From Sphingopyxis sp. PAMC25046 (GTDB taxonomy: Bacteria; Pseudomonadota; Alphaproteobacteria; Sphingomonadales; Sphingomonadaceae), in assembly GCF_004795895.1 (NCBI RefSeq), contig NZ_CP039250.1, positions 744,001 to 808,000 on the forward strand: 64,000 nt of DNA. The letters are read 5' to 3'. The number at the start of each line of letters is the position of its first letter. Position 1 is the stretch's first letter. This document shows, piece by piece, positions 48,366 to 57,338 of the stretch. The notes below the pieces were generated by a model, which saw only the letters and a list, made by a program, of their open reading frames with translations, was not told where the DNA came from and made no database searches. A program made the position numbers and the translations under genes.

Positions 48366-49655
48366 TCAGGCGGCGGCGGTGACGAGCAATTGCCGGAACG
48401 CCGCCGTCGTTGCGGCGACTGCCGCCGCATCGACGCAGCGCGCGTCGTCGCCTTCGACATGGTGAAAGCGATGCACCCCGAACAGCCCGGCCACCGAGGG
48501 ATAGCCCGCCTTGATGATCGCGGTCAGTTCGCCGGCCGAAATCCGGTCGCTGGCATAGGGCGCCTCGAGACCCGCAAGGCCCGCGAACAGCCGCCGCGCC
48601 GCGGGTAGCAGCGGCGGGCTGACCACCAGATAGCGCTGCGAATCGGTGCCGGGAAGCGGTGCAAGGCCGAACAGCCCCTCGTGCCAGTCGCGGGCCGCCA
48701 GATTGGCGCCGAGGTGCAGCCAGAAATGCGTTTCGGCGGGTTTGGGCGCGACGGCCTTCAGCGATTCTTCGGCGCCCAGATTTTCATACTCATGTCCGCT
48801 GTTGCACAGAAAAGCGATGTCATGGTCCGGAAAGGCCGCCGGCGCCCGGCGCGCGAGGTCGAGCCATGCGGCAACGCCGCCGCCGCGCTCGCCGCCGCAG
48901 ACGGTCCAGCCCGAGCGCGGAGTCGAGACGACGAGCCAGCGCCGCTTGCCGCGGTCGAGCCGGCCGATGACGTTGAACGCTGCCCGCCGCCCGCCGCGGC
49001 CCGCCAGCGTCACGCGCGCGGGCTCGCGCCGCATCGCGGCGGCAAGGAAGGGCGCGGCCTCGGCAGGGGCAAGCAGCCCGACCGGTCCCGCGAACATCGG
49101 CGCGCGGCCGTCGGCGTTGAGCGCGATTACCTGTCCGGTCGGGCCGTTGGTGATAATCACCGCCGCCTTTGCGCCGCCCGCGAAGGCGGCGTCGACCGGC
49201 GCGCGGACCGGCTTCGACAGCGCCGACGACCAGCGCCCATAGGGCAGGTCGACAAGCGCGAGCGCGCCCGCAAGCGGCGCGTCGGCCTGGCCATGCGCAT
49301 CGACGCGGACGAGTGGCCCGGATACGCCTCCGTTGGGGGTCGGGGTGACGATCGGCTGCGCGCGCAACGGCGCGCGCGCCTCGCCCAGGGCGATCTCGCA
49401 CCGCTCCTCATCGAACCAGGGGACGCTGATCGGAACCTTCTCGACCGCGAAACCGGCTCTTTCCAGCTCGGTCGCCAGCCAATGGCCGCAGGCGGTGTCG
49501 CCCGCACCGCCCGACTGCTTGTTGCCGAACCCGATATAGGTCGAGAGGTCGGCGGCGATCGCATCCGGCGCGGTCGCCGCATCCACATGCGCCGCAGCTA
49601 CGATCGGTAACGCCGTCGCCCCGGCCAGAAAGCCGCGCCGCGTGGGTTTCGTCAT
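48366..49655 (-). CDS. M28-fold exported protein without canonical metal ligands
   Basis: 429-residue protein with a twin-arginine leader (TRRGFLAGATALPIVAAAHVDA). The fold resembles M28 peptidases: early TACGHWLATELERAGF, insert domain, then WLVVSTPRSGWTVCGGERGGGVAAWLDLAR at the place where active enzymes have a His-x-Asp and an Asn-Asp pair. Those residues are replaced here; HEYENLGAEES is the only retained ligand-like stretch. So it is probably a non-peptidase, or a divergent hydrolase. Divergent from esterase 2 with a shared operator between them; opposite to the MFS gene at its 3' end (3 bases apart). Confidence 0.78.
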   Translation of the reverse strand: MTKPTRRGFLAGATALPIVAAAHVDAATAPDAIAADLSTYIGFGNKQSGGAGDTACGHWLATELERAGFAVEKVPISVPWFDEERCEIALGEARAPLRAQPIVTPTPNGGVSGPLVRVDAHGQADAPLAGALALVDLPYGRWSSALSKPVRAPVDAAFAGGAKAAVIITNGPTGQVIALNADGRAPMFAGPVGLLAPAEAAPFLAAAMRREPARVTLAGRGGRRAAFNVIGRLDRGKRRWLVVSTPRSGWTVCGGERGGGVAAWLDLARRAPAAFPDHDIAFLCNSGHEYENLGAEESLKAVAPKPAETHFWLHLGANLAARDWHEGLFGLAPLPGTDSQRYLVVSPPLLPAARRLFAGLAGLEAPYASDRISAGELTAIIKAGYPSVAGLFGVHRFHHVEGDDARCVDAAAVAATTAAFRQLLVTAAA

Positions 49656-49700
49656 CTCGCCTCTCCCGCATCCATTCGATCGCCTGCTGTCCGCGCTTGA

Positions 49701-49722
49701 TATTCACTAACGTGTGAGCGTA
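49701..49722. promoter_or_regulatory. Probable TetR operator between divergent M28-like and esterase 2 genes
   Basis: TATTCACTAACGTGTGAGCG, sharing TATTCACTnACnnGTGAG with 45673-45693. It lies 46 bases from the M28-like start and 44 bases from the esterase start, so it could control both. Confidence 0.7.
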
Positions 49723-49765
49723 AGTCGGGTGCAGGACGATGGCAAGCATCGCCGACGGGAGAGAC

Positions 49766-51415
49766 ATGTTGATGAAGGATATTGCGGCATTGCGCCGGCA
49801 TTTCGCCTCGACCCTTTTCCTGCTCGCGGTCGTTGGGGGCAGCACAGCCTTCGCCGCCGAAGCGCCGGCCGCGACGGTCGCCGAGGGTCGCGTTGCGGGC
49901 GTCCGCGAGGACGGGCTGCGCGTCTTTCGCGGCATCCCCTATGCCGCGGCGCCGGTCGGCGAACGCCGCTGGCGTCCGCCCGCACCCCCCGCGACGTGGG
50001 AGGGGGAACGCCAGGCGCGTGCCTTCGGCGCCGACTGCATCCAGCCTTCCTATCCTGCCGCCAGCGTCTATTTCGAGCCGCCGCGTCCGATGAGCGAGGA
50101 TTGCCTGACGCTCAATGTATGGGCGCCCGAACGCACCGATGGCGCGCCGGTGATCGTCTGGATCCACGGCGGCGCGCTGCAATTCGGATCGAGCGCCAGC
50201 CCGATGTACGACGGCGGCGAATTTGCGAGGCGCGGAATTGTCTTCGTGTCGATCAATTACCGGCTCGGCGTCTTCGGCTGGCTCGCGCATCCCGCGCTCA
50301 GCGCCGAATCGGCCGAGGGCGTATCGGGCAATTACGGTCTGCTCGACCAGATCGCGGCGCTGCGATGGGTGCGGCGCAATATCGGCGCGTTCGGCGGCGA
50401 TCCGGCGAATGTCACCGTGATGGGCGAGTCCGCGGGCGCGCTCAGCGCCACCTATCTGCTCGCCAGCCCGCGCGCGAAGGGGTTGTTCGCGAAAGCGATC
50501 GTCCAGAGCACGAACATGCGCGCCGTACCGCATCTCCGCGATGCGGCCTTCGGCATGCCGTCCGCCGAGGCGACCGGAACCGCGCTCGCCGAGAACCTGG
50601 GCGCCGCCGACCTCGCGGCGCTCCGCCGCGCCGATCCAGAGGCGCTTGTCGCCGCCGGGCTGCGCGCGCGCTTCACCGCGCAACCGGTGATCGACGGCGC
50701 GGTCGTGCCCGCCCAGCTGGTCGATATTTTCGACCGCGGCGAACAGGCGAAGGTGCCCGTGCTCGCGGGCTTCAACAGCGGAGAGGTGCGCAGCCAGCGT
50801 GCGCTGGTCCCTCCGGTTCCCGCCGATGCCGTGACCTACGAGGCCGAAATCGCGCGGCGCTACGGCGACCTCGCACCGGCTTACCTGCGGCTCTATCCCG
50901 CGTCGCACCGCGAAGAGAGCCTGCTCGCCGCGACGCGCGACGCCGTTTACGGCTGGGCGACCGAGCGGCTCGTGCGGCAACAGGCGCGCGCCGGGCAGCC
51001 CGCCTATCTCTATCTTTTCGACCATTGCTACGCCGCAGCGCGTGCGCGGGGCCTCTGCGCCTTTCACGCCGGCGAATTGCCCTTCGCTTTCGGCGTTGCA
51101 GGACGTCCGTTCGACGGCCTCTCCAACTGGCCGATGCCGGCCGGTGAAGAGGATCGCGCGCTGGCGCGGCAGATGGTGGGCTATTGGGCGGCGTTCGCCG
51201 CGTACGGCACCCCTTCGGCGGACGGTGCGCCGGCATGGCCCGCCTATGGCAAGGCGGAGAATTTCATGCGGTTCGGCGCTCGTCCGGTGGCGGGGCGCGA
51301 TATGCTGCCGGGCATGTTCGAATTTCAGGAGGAAATCATGCAGCGCCGCCGCAGCGCCGGCGAGCAATGGTTCACCAACATGAGCCCCCTCCAGCACCAA
51401 AGACTGATGGATTAG
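49766..51415 (+). CDS. Type-B carboxylesterase, exported (island copy 2)
   Basis: 549-residue paralogue of the first esterase. Signal peptide ends near TAFAAEA. Shared blocks: FRGIPYAAAPVGERRW, SEDCLTLNVWAPE, VIVWIHGGAL, INYRLGVFGWLAHPALSAES, and nucleophile in VMGESAGALSATYLL; late CAFHAGELPFAFG carries the His. GGGAG precedes the ATG at 49766; the in-frame ATG at 49739 is close to the operator and less likely. Identity with copy 1 looks highest around the active site and lower in the lid, so substrate range may differ. Confidence 0.92.
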   Translation: MLMKDIAALRRHFASTLFLLAVVGGSTAFAAEAPAATVAEGRVAGVREDGLRVFRGIPYAAAPVGERRWRPPAPPATWEGERQARAFGADCIQPSYPAASVYFEPPRPMSEDCLTLNVWAPERTDGAPVIVWIHGGALQFGSSASPMYDGGEFARRGIVFVSINYRLGVFGWLAHPALSAESAEGVSGNYGLLDQIAALRWVRRNIGAFGGDPANVTVMGESAGALSATYLLASPRAKGLFAKAIVQSTNMRAVPHLRDAAFGMPSAEATGTALAENLGAADLAALRRADPEALVAAGLRARFTAQPVIDGAVVPAQLVDIFDRGEQAKVPVLAGFNSGEVRSQRALVPPVPADAVTYEAEIARRYGDLAPAYLRLYPASHREESLLAATRDAVYGWATERLVRQQARAGQPAYLYLFDHCYAAARARGLCAFHAGELPFAFGVAGRPFDGLSNWPMPAGEEDRALARQMVGYWAAFAAYGTPSADGAPAWPAYGKAENFMRFGARPVAGRDMLPGMFEFQEEIMQRRRSAGEQWFTNMSPLQHQRLMD

Positions 51416-51445
51416 CGCCCGCCGCTATGCTTTACTCGGCGTGCA

Positions 51446-53716
51446 ATGGCCGAGCAGAAACCCCGGTACAAAACCTATGACAGCCCCGCCGGTGGCTGGG
51501 GCGCCGCGGCGGCGACCGCGAAGGTTCTGCTCGAACAGAGCGTCGTCACCAAGGGGTCGCGCGCGCTGCTCTCGATGAACCAGCCGGGCGGTTTCAAATG
51601 CCCGAGCTGCGCCTTCCCCGATGCGAGCTGTACCAAGAAGCTAGAATTTTGCGAAAATGGTGCAAAGGCGCTCGCGCACGAGGCGACGAAATTCCGTGTG
51701 ACGCGCGAATTTTTCGCGCAGCACAGCGTGACCGAGTTGATGGAACAGTCGGATTATTGGCTCGAGATGCAGGGCCGGCTGACCGAACCGATGCGTTACG
51801 ACGCGGCGACCGATCATTATGTGCCGGTCAGCTGGGAGGACGCTTTCGCGCTCATCGGCGGCCATCTCCGCGCGCTCGAAAGCCCCGATCAGGCCGAATT
51901 CTACACCTCGGGCCGCACCGCGAACGAGACCGCCTTCCTCTATTCGATCTTCGTGCGCGAATATGGCACCAACAATTTTCCCGATTGTTCGAACATGTGC
52001 CATGAACCAACGAGCCGCGGGCTGCCGCCGTCGATCGGGGTCGGCAAGGGCACGGTGATCCTGGGCGACTTCGAACATGCCGAGGCGATTTTCCTGATCG
52101 GTCACAACGCCGGGACCAATGCGCCGCGGATGATGACGCCGCTCGTCGAGGCGCGAAAGCGCGGAGTGCCGATCGTCGCGGTCAACCCGATGCCCGAACG
52201 CGCGCTGATCAAATTCACCGAGCCGCAGGACATCGTCCAGATGGCGACCTTCGGTTCGACCGAGATCAGCAGCGAATTCGTGCACATCAAGGTCGGCGGC
52301 GACCTCGCGCTCCTGAAAGGCATGATGAAGGTGCTGTTCGAGCGCGAGGCGGCGGGCGAGCCGGTGCTCGATCACGCCTTCATCGCCGAACATACGTCGG
52401 GTTTCGACGCACTCAAGGCCGATATCGAGGCGCAACACTGGCCCGACCTTGTCGCTGCGGCGGGGATCGACGAGGCGCAGATCCGCCGCTGCGCCGAAAT
52501 CTATATCGCCTCGAACGCGACGCTCATCTGCTACGGCATGGGCGTGACCCAGCATCAGCAGGGGTCACAGCTCGTCCAGCAGATCGCCAACCTGCTCTTG
52601 CTCAAGGGCAATTTCGGCAAGCCCGGCGCGGGCATTTCGCCGATCCGCGGCCATTCGAACGTGCAGGGCGATCGCACCGTCGGCATCGATGAAAAGCCCG
52701 GCCAGGCCTATCTCGACCGGGTGCGCGACGTCTTCGGTTTCGAACCGCCGCGCGCGCACGGCCATCATGCGGTCGAGTCGGTGGAGGCGATGCTCGCGGG
52801 CACCGCGAAGGTCTTCATCGGCCTCGGCGGCAATTTCGTCCGTGCGGTGCCCGACACCGAGCGGTCCTACGCGGCGATGCGAAAGCTCGACCTGACCGTC
52901 GGCATCGCGACCAAGCTCAACCGTGGGCACCTCGTCCACGGCAGGGATGCGCTGATCCTCCCCGTCGTCGCGCGCTCCGAACGCATCGAGACCGCGAAGG
53001 GCGAGCAGTTCGTGACGATCGAGGATTCGATGTCGAACGTCACCGCCTCGCGCGGCGTGCTCGACCTCGCGAGCGAGCATCTGTTGCCCGAGACCGAGAT
53101 CGTCTGCCGGATGGCGATTGCGACATTGCCGGAGAGCAAGGTCGATTGGGCCAGTTATATCGATGATTACGGCCTGATCCGCGACAAGATCGCCGAGGTC
53201 TATCCCGCGCTCTACGAAGGATTTTCGGAGCGCATCAAGGCGCCGATGGGGTTTCACCTCGACATTCCGCCGCGCCGCCGCGTCTGGGCGACGCGGGACG
53301 GCAAGGCGAATTTTCTCGTCCTGCCGGGGCTCGACGTCAACGCGCCGGTCGCCGATCCCGCCATGTTGCGGCTCGCGACGGTGCGTTCGCACGACCAGTT
53401 CAACACGACGATCTACAGCTATAACGACCGCTATCGCGGCGTGTATAACGACCGAATGATCCTCTTCATGAACGCCGACGACATCGCCGATCGGGGACTC
53501 GAGGCAGGCGCGAAGGTTGCGCTCGAAACGATCGGAACCGACGGCATCGCGCGCCGTGTCGACGGGCTCACGATCATCGACTATCCGATGTCGCGCGGCT
53601 CGGTCGCGGGCTATTATCCCGAACTCAACCCGCTGCTCCCGCTCACCTTCTACGACAAGGTCAGCGGCTGTCCGGCGGCAAAATCGGTCCCCGTGCGCGT
53701 CGTCGCGGCGCGCTAG
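51446..53716 (+). CDS. FdhF/YdeP-type molybdopterin oxidoreductase
   Basis: 756-residue molybdoenzyme of the YdeP (formate dehydrogenase H-like) group. Four cysteines at 52, 55, 62 and 69 (CPSCAFPDASCTKKLEFCENG region) may bind an iron-sulfur cluster. Then come TSGRTANETAFLY, FPDCSNMCHEPTSRGL (candidate molybdenum-ligand region), FLIGHNAGTNAPRM and the C-terminal dinucleotide-binding part (RSHDQFNTTIYSYNDRYRG). No signal peptide, so cytosolic. Members have been linked to acid resistance in E. coli; the electron acceptor and substrate are unknown. Ends tail to tail with mobA. Confidence 0.92.
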   Translation: MAEQKPRYKTYDSPAGGWGAAAATAKVLLEQSVVTKGSRALLSMNQPGGFKCPSCAFPDASCTKKLEFCENGAKALAHEATKFRVTREFFAQHSVTELMEQSDYWLEMQGRLTEPMRYDAATDHYVPVSWEDAFALIGGHLRALESPDQAEFYTSGRTANETAFLYSIFVREYGTNNFPDCSNMCHEPTSRGLPPSIGVGKGTVILGDFEHAEAIFLIGHNAGTNAPRMMTPLVEARKRGVPIVAVNPMPERALIKFTEPQDIVQMATFGSTEISSEFVHIKVGGDLALLKGMMKVLFEREAAGEPVLDHAFIAEHTSGFDALKADIEAQHWPDLVAAAGIDEAQIRRCAEIYIASNATLICYGMGVTQHQQGSQLVQQIANLLLLKGNFGKPGAGISPIRGHSNVQGDRTVGIDEKPGQAYLDRVRDVFGFEPPRAHGHHAVESVEAMLAGTAKVFIGLGGNFVRAVPDTERSYAAMRKLDLTVGIATKLNRGHLVHGRDALILPVVARSERIETAKGEQFVTIEDSMSNVTASRGVLDLASEHLLPETEIVCRMAIATLPESKVDWASYIDDYGLIRDKIAEVYPALYEGFSERIKAPMGFHLDIPPRRRVWATRDGKANFLVLPGLDVNAPVADPAMLRLATVRSHDQFNTTIYSYNDRYRGVYNDRMILFMNADDIADRGLEAGAKVALETIGTDGIARRVDGLTIIDYPMSRGSVAGYYPELNPLLPLTFYDKVSGCPAAKSVPVRVVAAR

Positions 53717-54231
53717 CCCGCCTCGCCCGCCAGCCGGTCGAGATCGGCGGTGTTGTTGATATTGGGCGGCACGAAATCGCATGTCACCGCGTGCGCGCCG
53801 ATCCGCCGGGCAAAGGCACGCACCGCCAGGTCGCTTTCGTCCTCGATCATCGCCCGCAGCATATCCAGCGCCGAAACCGGCCACAGTCCGATCACCGGCT
53901 GGCTGTCCAGAAAGGCGGGCGCGGGTTTGAGCAGCGCGCGCAGATCGGGGGGCAGGCGCACGCAGTCGACCGATACGGTCAGCAACTGGTCGAATCCGCC
54001 GGCCGCCGCATGGCCGAGCGCGCCCGCAAAGGCGCCGAGCGGCCCCATGCCAGGGCGTGGCCAGTCGGCGATTCCGCCGTCGCGGCCGACGATGACCAGC
54101 GCGTCGCAGTGCGGCGCAAGCGCCGCCGACGCATGATCGAGCAGCGTCCGCCCCTCCAGCATGGCGAGTGCCTTGTCCGACCCGAAGCGGCTCGACCGCC
54201 CGCCCGCAAGCACCGCGCCGAGCGTCCTCAT
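53713..54231 (-). CDS. mobA: Molybdenum cofactor guanylyltransferase MobA
   Basis: 172-residue enzyme that attaches GMP to molybdopterin. The nucleotide-binding signature LAGGRSSRFGSDKAL is at the N-terminus; VGRDGGIADWPRPGMGPLGAFAGAL follows, and VSVDCVRLPPDLRALL near the metal site. The start is set by a four-base ATGA overlap with fdhD. Its stop shares the CTAG with the stop of the opposite YdeP gene, so the two genes abut with no spacer. It is slightly shorter than typical MobA (about 190). Confidence 0.93.
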   Translation of the reverse strand: MRTLGAVLAGGRSSRFGSDKALAMLEGRTLLDHASAALAPHCDALVIVGRDGGIADWPRPGMGPLGAFAGALGHAAAGGFDQLLTVSVDCVRLPPDLRALLKPAPAFLDSQPVIGLWPVSALDMLRAMIEDESDLAVRAFARRIGAHAVTCDFVPPNINNTADLDRLAGEAG

Positions 54232-55031
54232 GCGATCATCCCGTGCGGATCGCTGAGGATCAGCGCCGAGTCCGTCCGCGCCAGCGCGACGAGCGTCAGC
54301 CCCGCCGCCGCCGCGCGCTCCGCCGCAAGGCTCGTCGGCGCCGAGATGGTGACGAGCATCGGGCACCCCGCGCGCACCGTCTTTTCGACGAGCTCATAAC
54401 TGCACCGCGCCGACAGCAGGATAAAGCCGGTTCCCGGATCGACCCCCGCGCGCGCCATGGCGCCGATCAATTTGTCGAGCGCATTGTGCCGCCCGACATC
54501 CTCGCGCACCAGCCCGATCGCGCCGCCCGGCGAACAGAAGGCCGCGGCATGCACCGCGCCCGTCGCGCGCCCGAGCGGCTGATGTTCGCCAAGCGCCGCC
54601 AATGCCGCCGCAATGGCGCCACGGTCGGTGGCGATCCGCGCGGTGACAGCGGGCAGGGGGCGCAGCACCTCTTCGATATTCTCGATCCCGCAGAGGCCGC
54701 AACTGCTCTCGCTCACCCGTTTGCGCGCGCGCTCGAGCGCGATCGCATTGCGCTCGGGCGGCAACCAGATGCGCAGCGCCCAGCCGCCCTCGATTCGATG
54801 CACATCGACCCGCCCGATCTGGCCCGCCGTCTCGATCAGCCCCTCGCCCAGCGCGAAGCCGACCGCATAATCCTCCAGATCGGCGGGAGTCGCCATCATC
54901 ACCGCATAGGCGATGCCGCCGACCTCGACCGACACCGGCGCCTCAGTTGCAATACTGCGCGTCAGGTCGGCGTCGCCGGGTTCGGCAAGGCCGAGGCGGC
55001 GGACGGGGAGGTCGATTGTCTCGCTGGTCAT
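54228..55031 (-). CDS. fdhD: FdhD sulfur carrier/sulfurtransferase for formate-dehydrogenase-type enzymes
   Basis: 267-residue protein that transfers sulfur to the molybdenum cofactor of FDH-like enzymes. The catalytic cysteines are in SSCGLCG; LVREDVGRHNALDKLIGA and FILLSARCSYELVEKT are conserved. The start MTSETIDLPVRR was chosen; the reading upstream passes through a family A repeat and is not conserved. Overlapping mobA and facing the YdeP-type molybdoenzyme, it is most likely that enzyme's maturation factor. Confidence 0.93.
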   Translation of the reverse strand: MTSETIDLPVRRLGLAEPGDADLTRSIATEAPVSVEVGGIAYAVMMATPADLEDYAVGFALGEGLIETAGQIGRVDVHRIEGGWALRIWLPPERNAIALERARKRVSESSCGLCGIENIEEVLRPLPAVTARIATDRGAIAAALAALGEHQPLGRATGAVHAAAFCSPGGAIGLVREDVGRHNALDKLIGAMARAGVDPGTGFILLSARCSYELVEKTVRAGCPMLVTISAPTSLAAERAAAAGLTLVALARTDSALILSDPHGMIA

Positions 55032-55126
55032 GATTGCACGATAGCCCATCGGTATCGGCTTGTCCCGACCGCGCCGGAGGTGTGGTAGCATTGGGGTGGA
55101 AAGCTGCCATTGCATGCTCTCACTTT

Positions 55127-55215
55127 CGTCATCCCGGGCTTGACCCGGGACCCGCCTTTTCTTCCTGACGACGGCGAAAAGGCAAGGCAGGCCCCGGGTC
55201 AAGCCCGGGGTGACG
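55127..55215. repeat. Dispersed palindromic repeat, family A variant
   Basis: TCATCCCGGGCTTGACCCGG and CCGGGTCAAGCCCGGGGTGA arms around a 40-base centre. It differs from copies 1-3 by GGCTTGACC in place of GGACTTGATCC. It lies between the fdhD start and the LysR stop. Confidence 0.85.
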
Positions 55216-55288
55216 GTAATGGGAATGCCCGCAGCCGGTCAAAACCAGCCACATCCATACCCCGGTCTGTCCCGGAGAAGCGTCCGTC

Positions 55289-56200
55289 TCACCCCCCACG
55301 CAGCCGCTCGACAAGGAAGTCCACAAACACCCGCACCCGCGCCGGCGTGTTCGCGCCGCCCGCGAACACGGCGTGGATCGCCTCGATATCGCCGGGGTTG
55401 TAATCCTCCAATATCGGCACCAACGCTCCGGCGGCGATCTGGTCGGCGATGCTGAACGCGCCGACGCGCGCGATGCCGACCCCCGCGGCGGCAAGCTGCC
55501 CCAGCGTCTCGCCATTGTTGGCCTCGATATTGCCCTGCACCGACAGGGCGTACTCCCGCTCGCCGTCGCGGAAGGGCCAGACCGGCTCGGCGCGGCGGAA
55601 GTTGAAGTTGAGGCAATTATGATCGTGCAGATCCTCGGGGCTACGCGGCGTGCCGTGCGCCGCCAGATAGGCGGGTGAGGCGACGATGACGCGGCGGCTT
55701 TCGCCGAGTTTGCGCGCAGTGAGCGGGCTGTCGGCGAGCGGGCCGAAGCGGATCGCGACGTCGGCCTGTCCCGCGGCGATATCGACGAGCCGGTCGGCAA
55801 GGCTGATGTCGACGAGGATATGCGGATAGAGTGTCACGAACTCGCCGATCAGCGGCACGATCGTCAGCCGCCCGTGCGCCTGCGCCGCGCTGACGCGCAG
55901 CCGCCCGCGCGGCGCGCCCTGATCTGCGATCGCCTGTTCGGCATCGCCCAGATCGGCAAGGATGCGCCGCGCCGCGCGCAGATAGGCCTCGCCCTCGGGG
56001 GTCAGCGTCAGCGCGCGCGTCGAACGCAGCAACAGGCGGACGCCCAGCCGCGCCTCGATCCGGTCGATCGTCCGGCTCACCGCCGACGGTGTGAGGCCAA
56101 GACAGCGCCCGGCGGCTGAAAAACTCCCTTCGGCGACCGTCGCGGCAAAGACTTCCATCGACCGCGCGCGGTCGCTGCTTCCCTCCATCTTTGCGTTCAT
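55289..56200 (-). CDS. LysR-family transcriptional regulator
   Basis: 303-residue regulator. N-terminal winged helix: MEVFAATVAEGSFSAAGRCLGLTPSAVSRTIDRIEARLGVRLLLR. The C-terminal periplasmic-binding-like effector domain is from about 95 onwards (GRLRVSAAQAHGRLTIVPL). Of the AraC/LysR type that controls a divergent gene: the aldo/keto reductase starts 89 bases away. Two close ATGs (56200 and 56188) are possible starts. Confidence 0.93.
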   Translation of the reverse strand: MNAKMEGSSDRARSMEVFAATVAEGSFSAAGRCLGLTPSAVSRTIDRIEARLGVRLLLRSTRALTLTPEGEAYLRAARRILADLGDAEQAIADQGAPRGRLRVSAAQAHGRLTIVPLIGEFVTLYPHILVDISLADRLVDIAAGQADVAIRFGPLADSPLTARKLGESRRVIVASPAYLAAHGTPRSPEDLHDHNCLNFNFRRAEPVWPFRDGEREYALSVQGNIEANNGETLGQLAAAGVGIARVGAFSIADQIAAGALVPILEDYNPGDIEAIHAVFAGGANTPARVRVFVDFLVERLRGG

Positions 56201-56289
56201 TTCAAAAATCCTTCGCTTTGTTCGACGCTACTCCAGCGATGCACGCGCGTCCATCTATGCATTCGACACGCAATCGAAAGGGCAGGAAC

Positions 56290-57324
56290 ATGGATTATCG
56301 CCAATTGGGATCGTCGGGGCTGCGCGTTCCGGCCTTGAGCTTCGGAACCGGCACCTTCGGCGGGCAGGGACCTTTGTTCAGCGCGTGGGGCACCAGCGAT
56401 GCGGCCGAGGCGCGGCGTCTGATCGACATCAGCCTCGATGCCGGGGTCACGCTGTTCGACACCGCCGACGTCTATTCGAACGGCGCGTCGGAGGAGATTT
56501 TGGGCGAAGCGATCAAGGGGCGCCGCGATGCAGTGCTGATCTCGACCAAGACCGGGCTGCCGACGGGCGACGGGCCGCAGGACTGGGGTGCGTCGCGCAG
56601 CCGGCTGATCCGCGCGGTCGAGGATGCGCTCCGCCGGCTCGGCACCGATCATATCGACCTGCTCCAGCTCCACGCCTTCGACGCCTCGACCCCGGTCGAA
56701 GAATTGATGGATACGCTCGCGACGCTGATCGCGGCGGGCAAGCTGCGCTACGCCGGCGTCTCCAACTATCCCGGCTGGCAACTCATGAAGGCACAGGCCG
56801 CCGCCGACCGGTTCGGCACCCCTCGCTTCGTCGCGCATCAGGTCTATTATTCGCTGATCGGGCGTGCCTATGAAGCCGACCTGATGCCGCTCGCCGCCGA
56901 TCAGGGTATCGGTGCGCTCGTCTGGAGCCCGCTCGGCTGGGGACGCCTCACCGGCAAGATCGGCCGCGACCGCCCGGTACCCGCGGGCAGCCGCCTCCAC
57001 GAAACCGAACAGTTCGCGCCGCCGGTCGCCGAAGATTTGCTCTACCGCGTGATCGACGCGCTCGAAGCCGTCGCCGCCGAAACCGGCAAGACGGTGCCGC
57101 AGGTCGCGATCAACTGGCTGCTGCGGCGCCCCACCGTGTCGTCGGTGATCATCGGCGCGCGCAACGAGGAGCAGCTTCGCCAGAATCTCGGCGCGGTCGG
57201 CTGGGAACTGACCGCCGACCAAGTGGCGGCGCTCGACGCCGCAAGCGATGTCCTGCCGCCCTATCCGCACACACCCTACCGGCAACAGGCGGGCTTCGCG
57301 CGCCTCAATCCGCCGCTCGTCTGA
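56290..57324 (+). CDS. Aldo/keto reductase
   Basis: 344-residue NADPH-dependent oxidoreductase with a TIM-barrel fold. Catalytic tetrad: Asp and Tyr in DTADVYSNGASEE, Lys in ISTKTGLPTG, His in DLLQLHAFDAS. The cofactor region is GARNEEQLRQNLGAVGW. The start MDYRQLGSSGLRVPALSFGT with AGGA upstream is typical; an upstream in-frame extension was rejected. Presumably controlled by the divergent LysR and cotranscribed with the MFS gene 14 bases downstream. Substrate not known. Confidence 0.94.
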   Translation: MDYRQLGSSGLRVPALSFGTGTFGGQGPLFSAWGTSDAAEARRLIDISLDAGVTLFDTADVYSNGASEEILGEAIKGRRDAVLISTKTGLPTGDGPQDWGASRSRLIRAVEDALRRLGTDHIDLLQLHAFDASTPVEELMDTLATLIAAGKLRYAGVSNYPGWQLMKAQAAADRFGTPRFVAHQVYYSLIGRAYEADLMPLAADQGIGALVWSPLGWGRLTGKIGRDRPVPAGSRLHETEQFAPPVAEDLLYRVIDALEAVAAETGKTVPQVAINWLLRRPTVSSVIIGARNEEQLRQNLGAVGWELTADQVAALDAASDVLPPYPHTPYRQQAGFARLNPPLV

Positions 57325-57338
57325 TCGGAACAACCGAC

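Noticed and set aside
55032..55202. N-terminal extension of fdhD
   Set aside because: The extension is a translation of the family A repeat variant; the conserved protein begins at 55031.
56239..56262. ATGCA-14-TGCAT inverted repeat between LysR and aldo/keto reductase
   Set aside because: Possible LysR site, but it is short and lacks the T-n11-A pattern clearly; left out as a feature.
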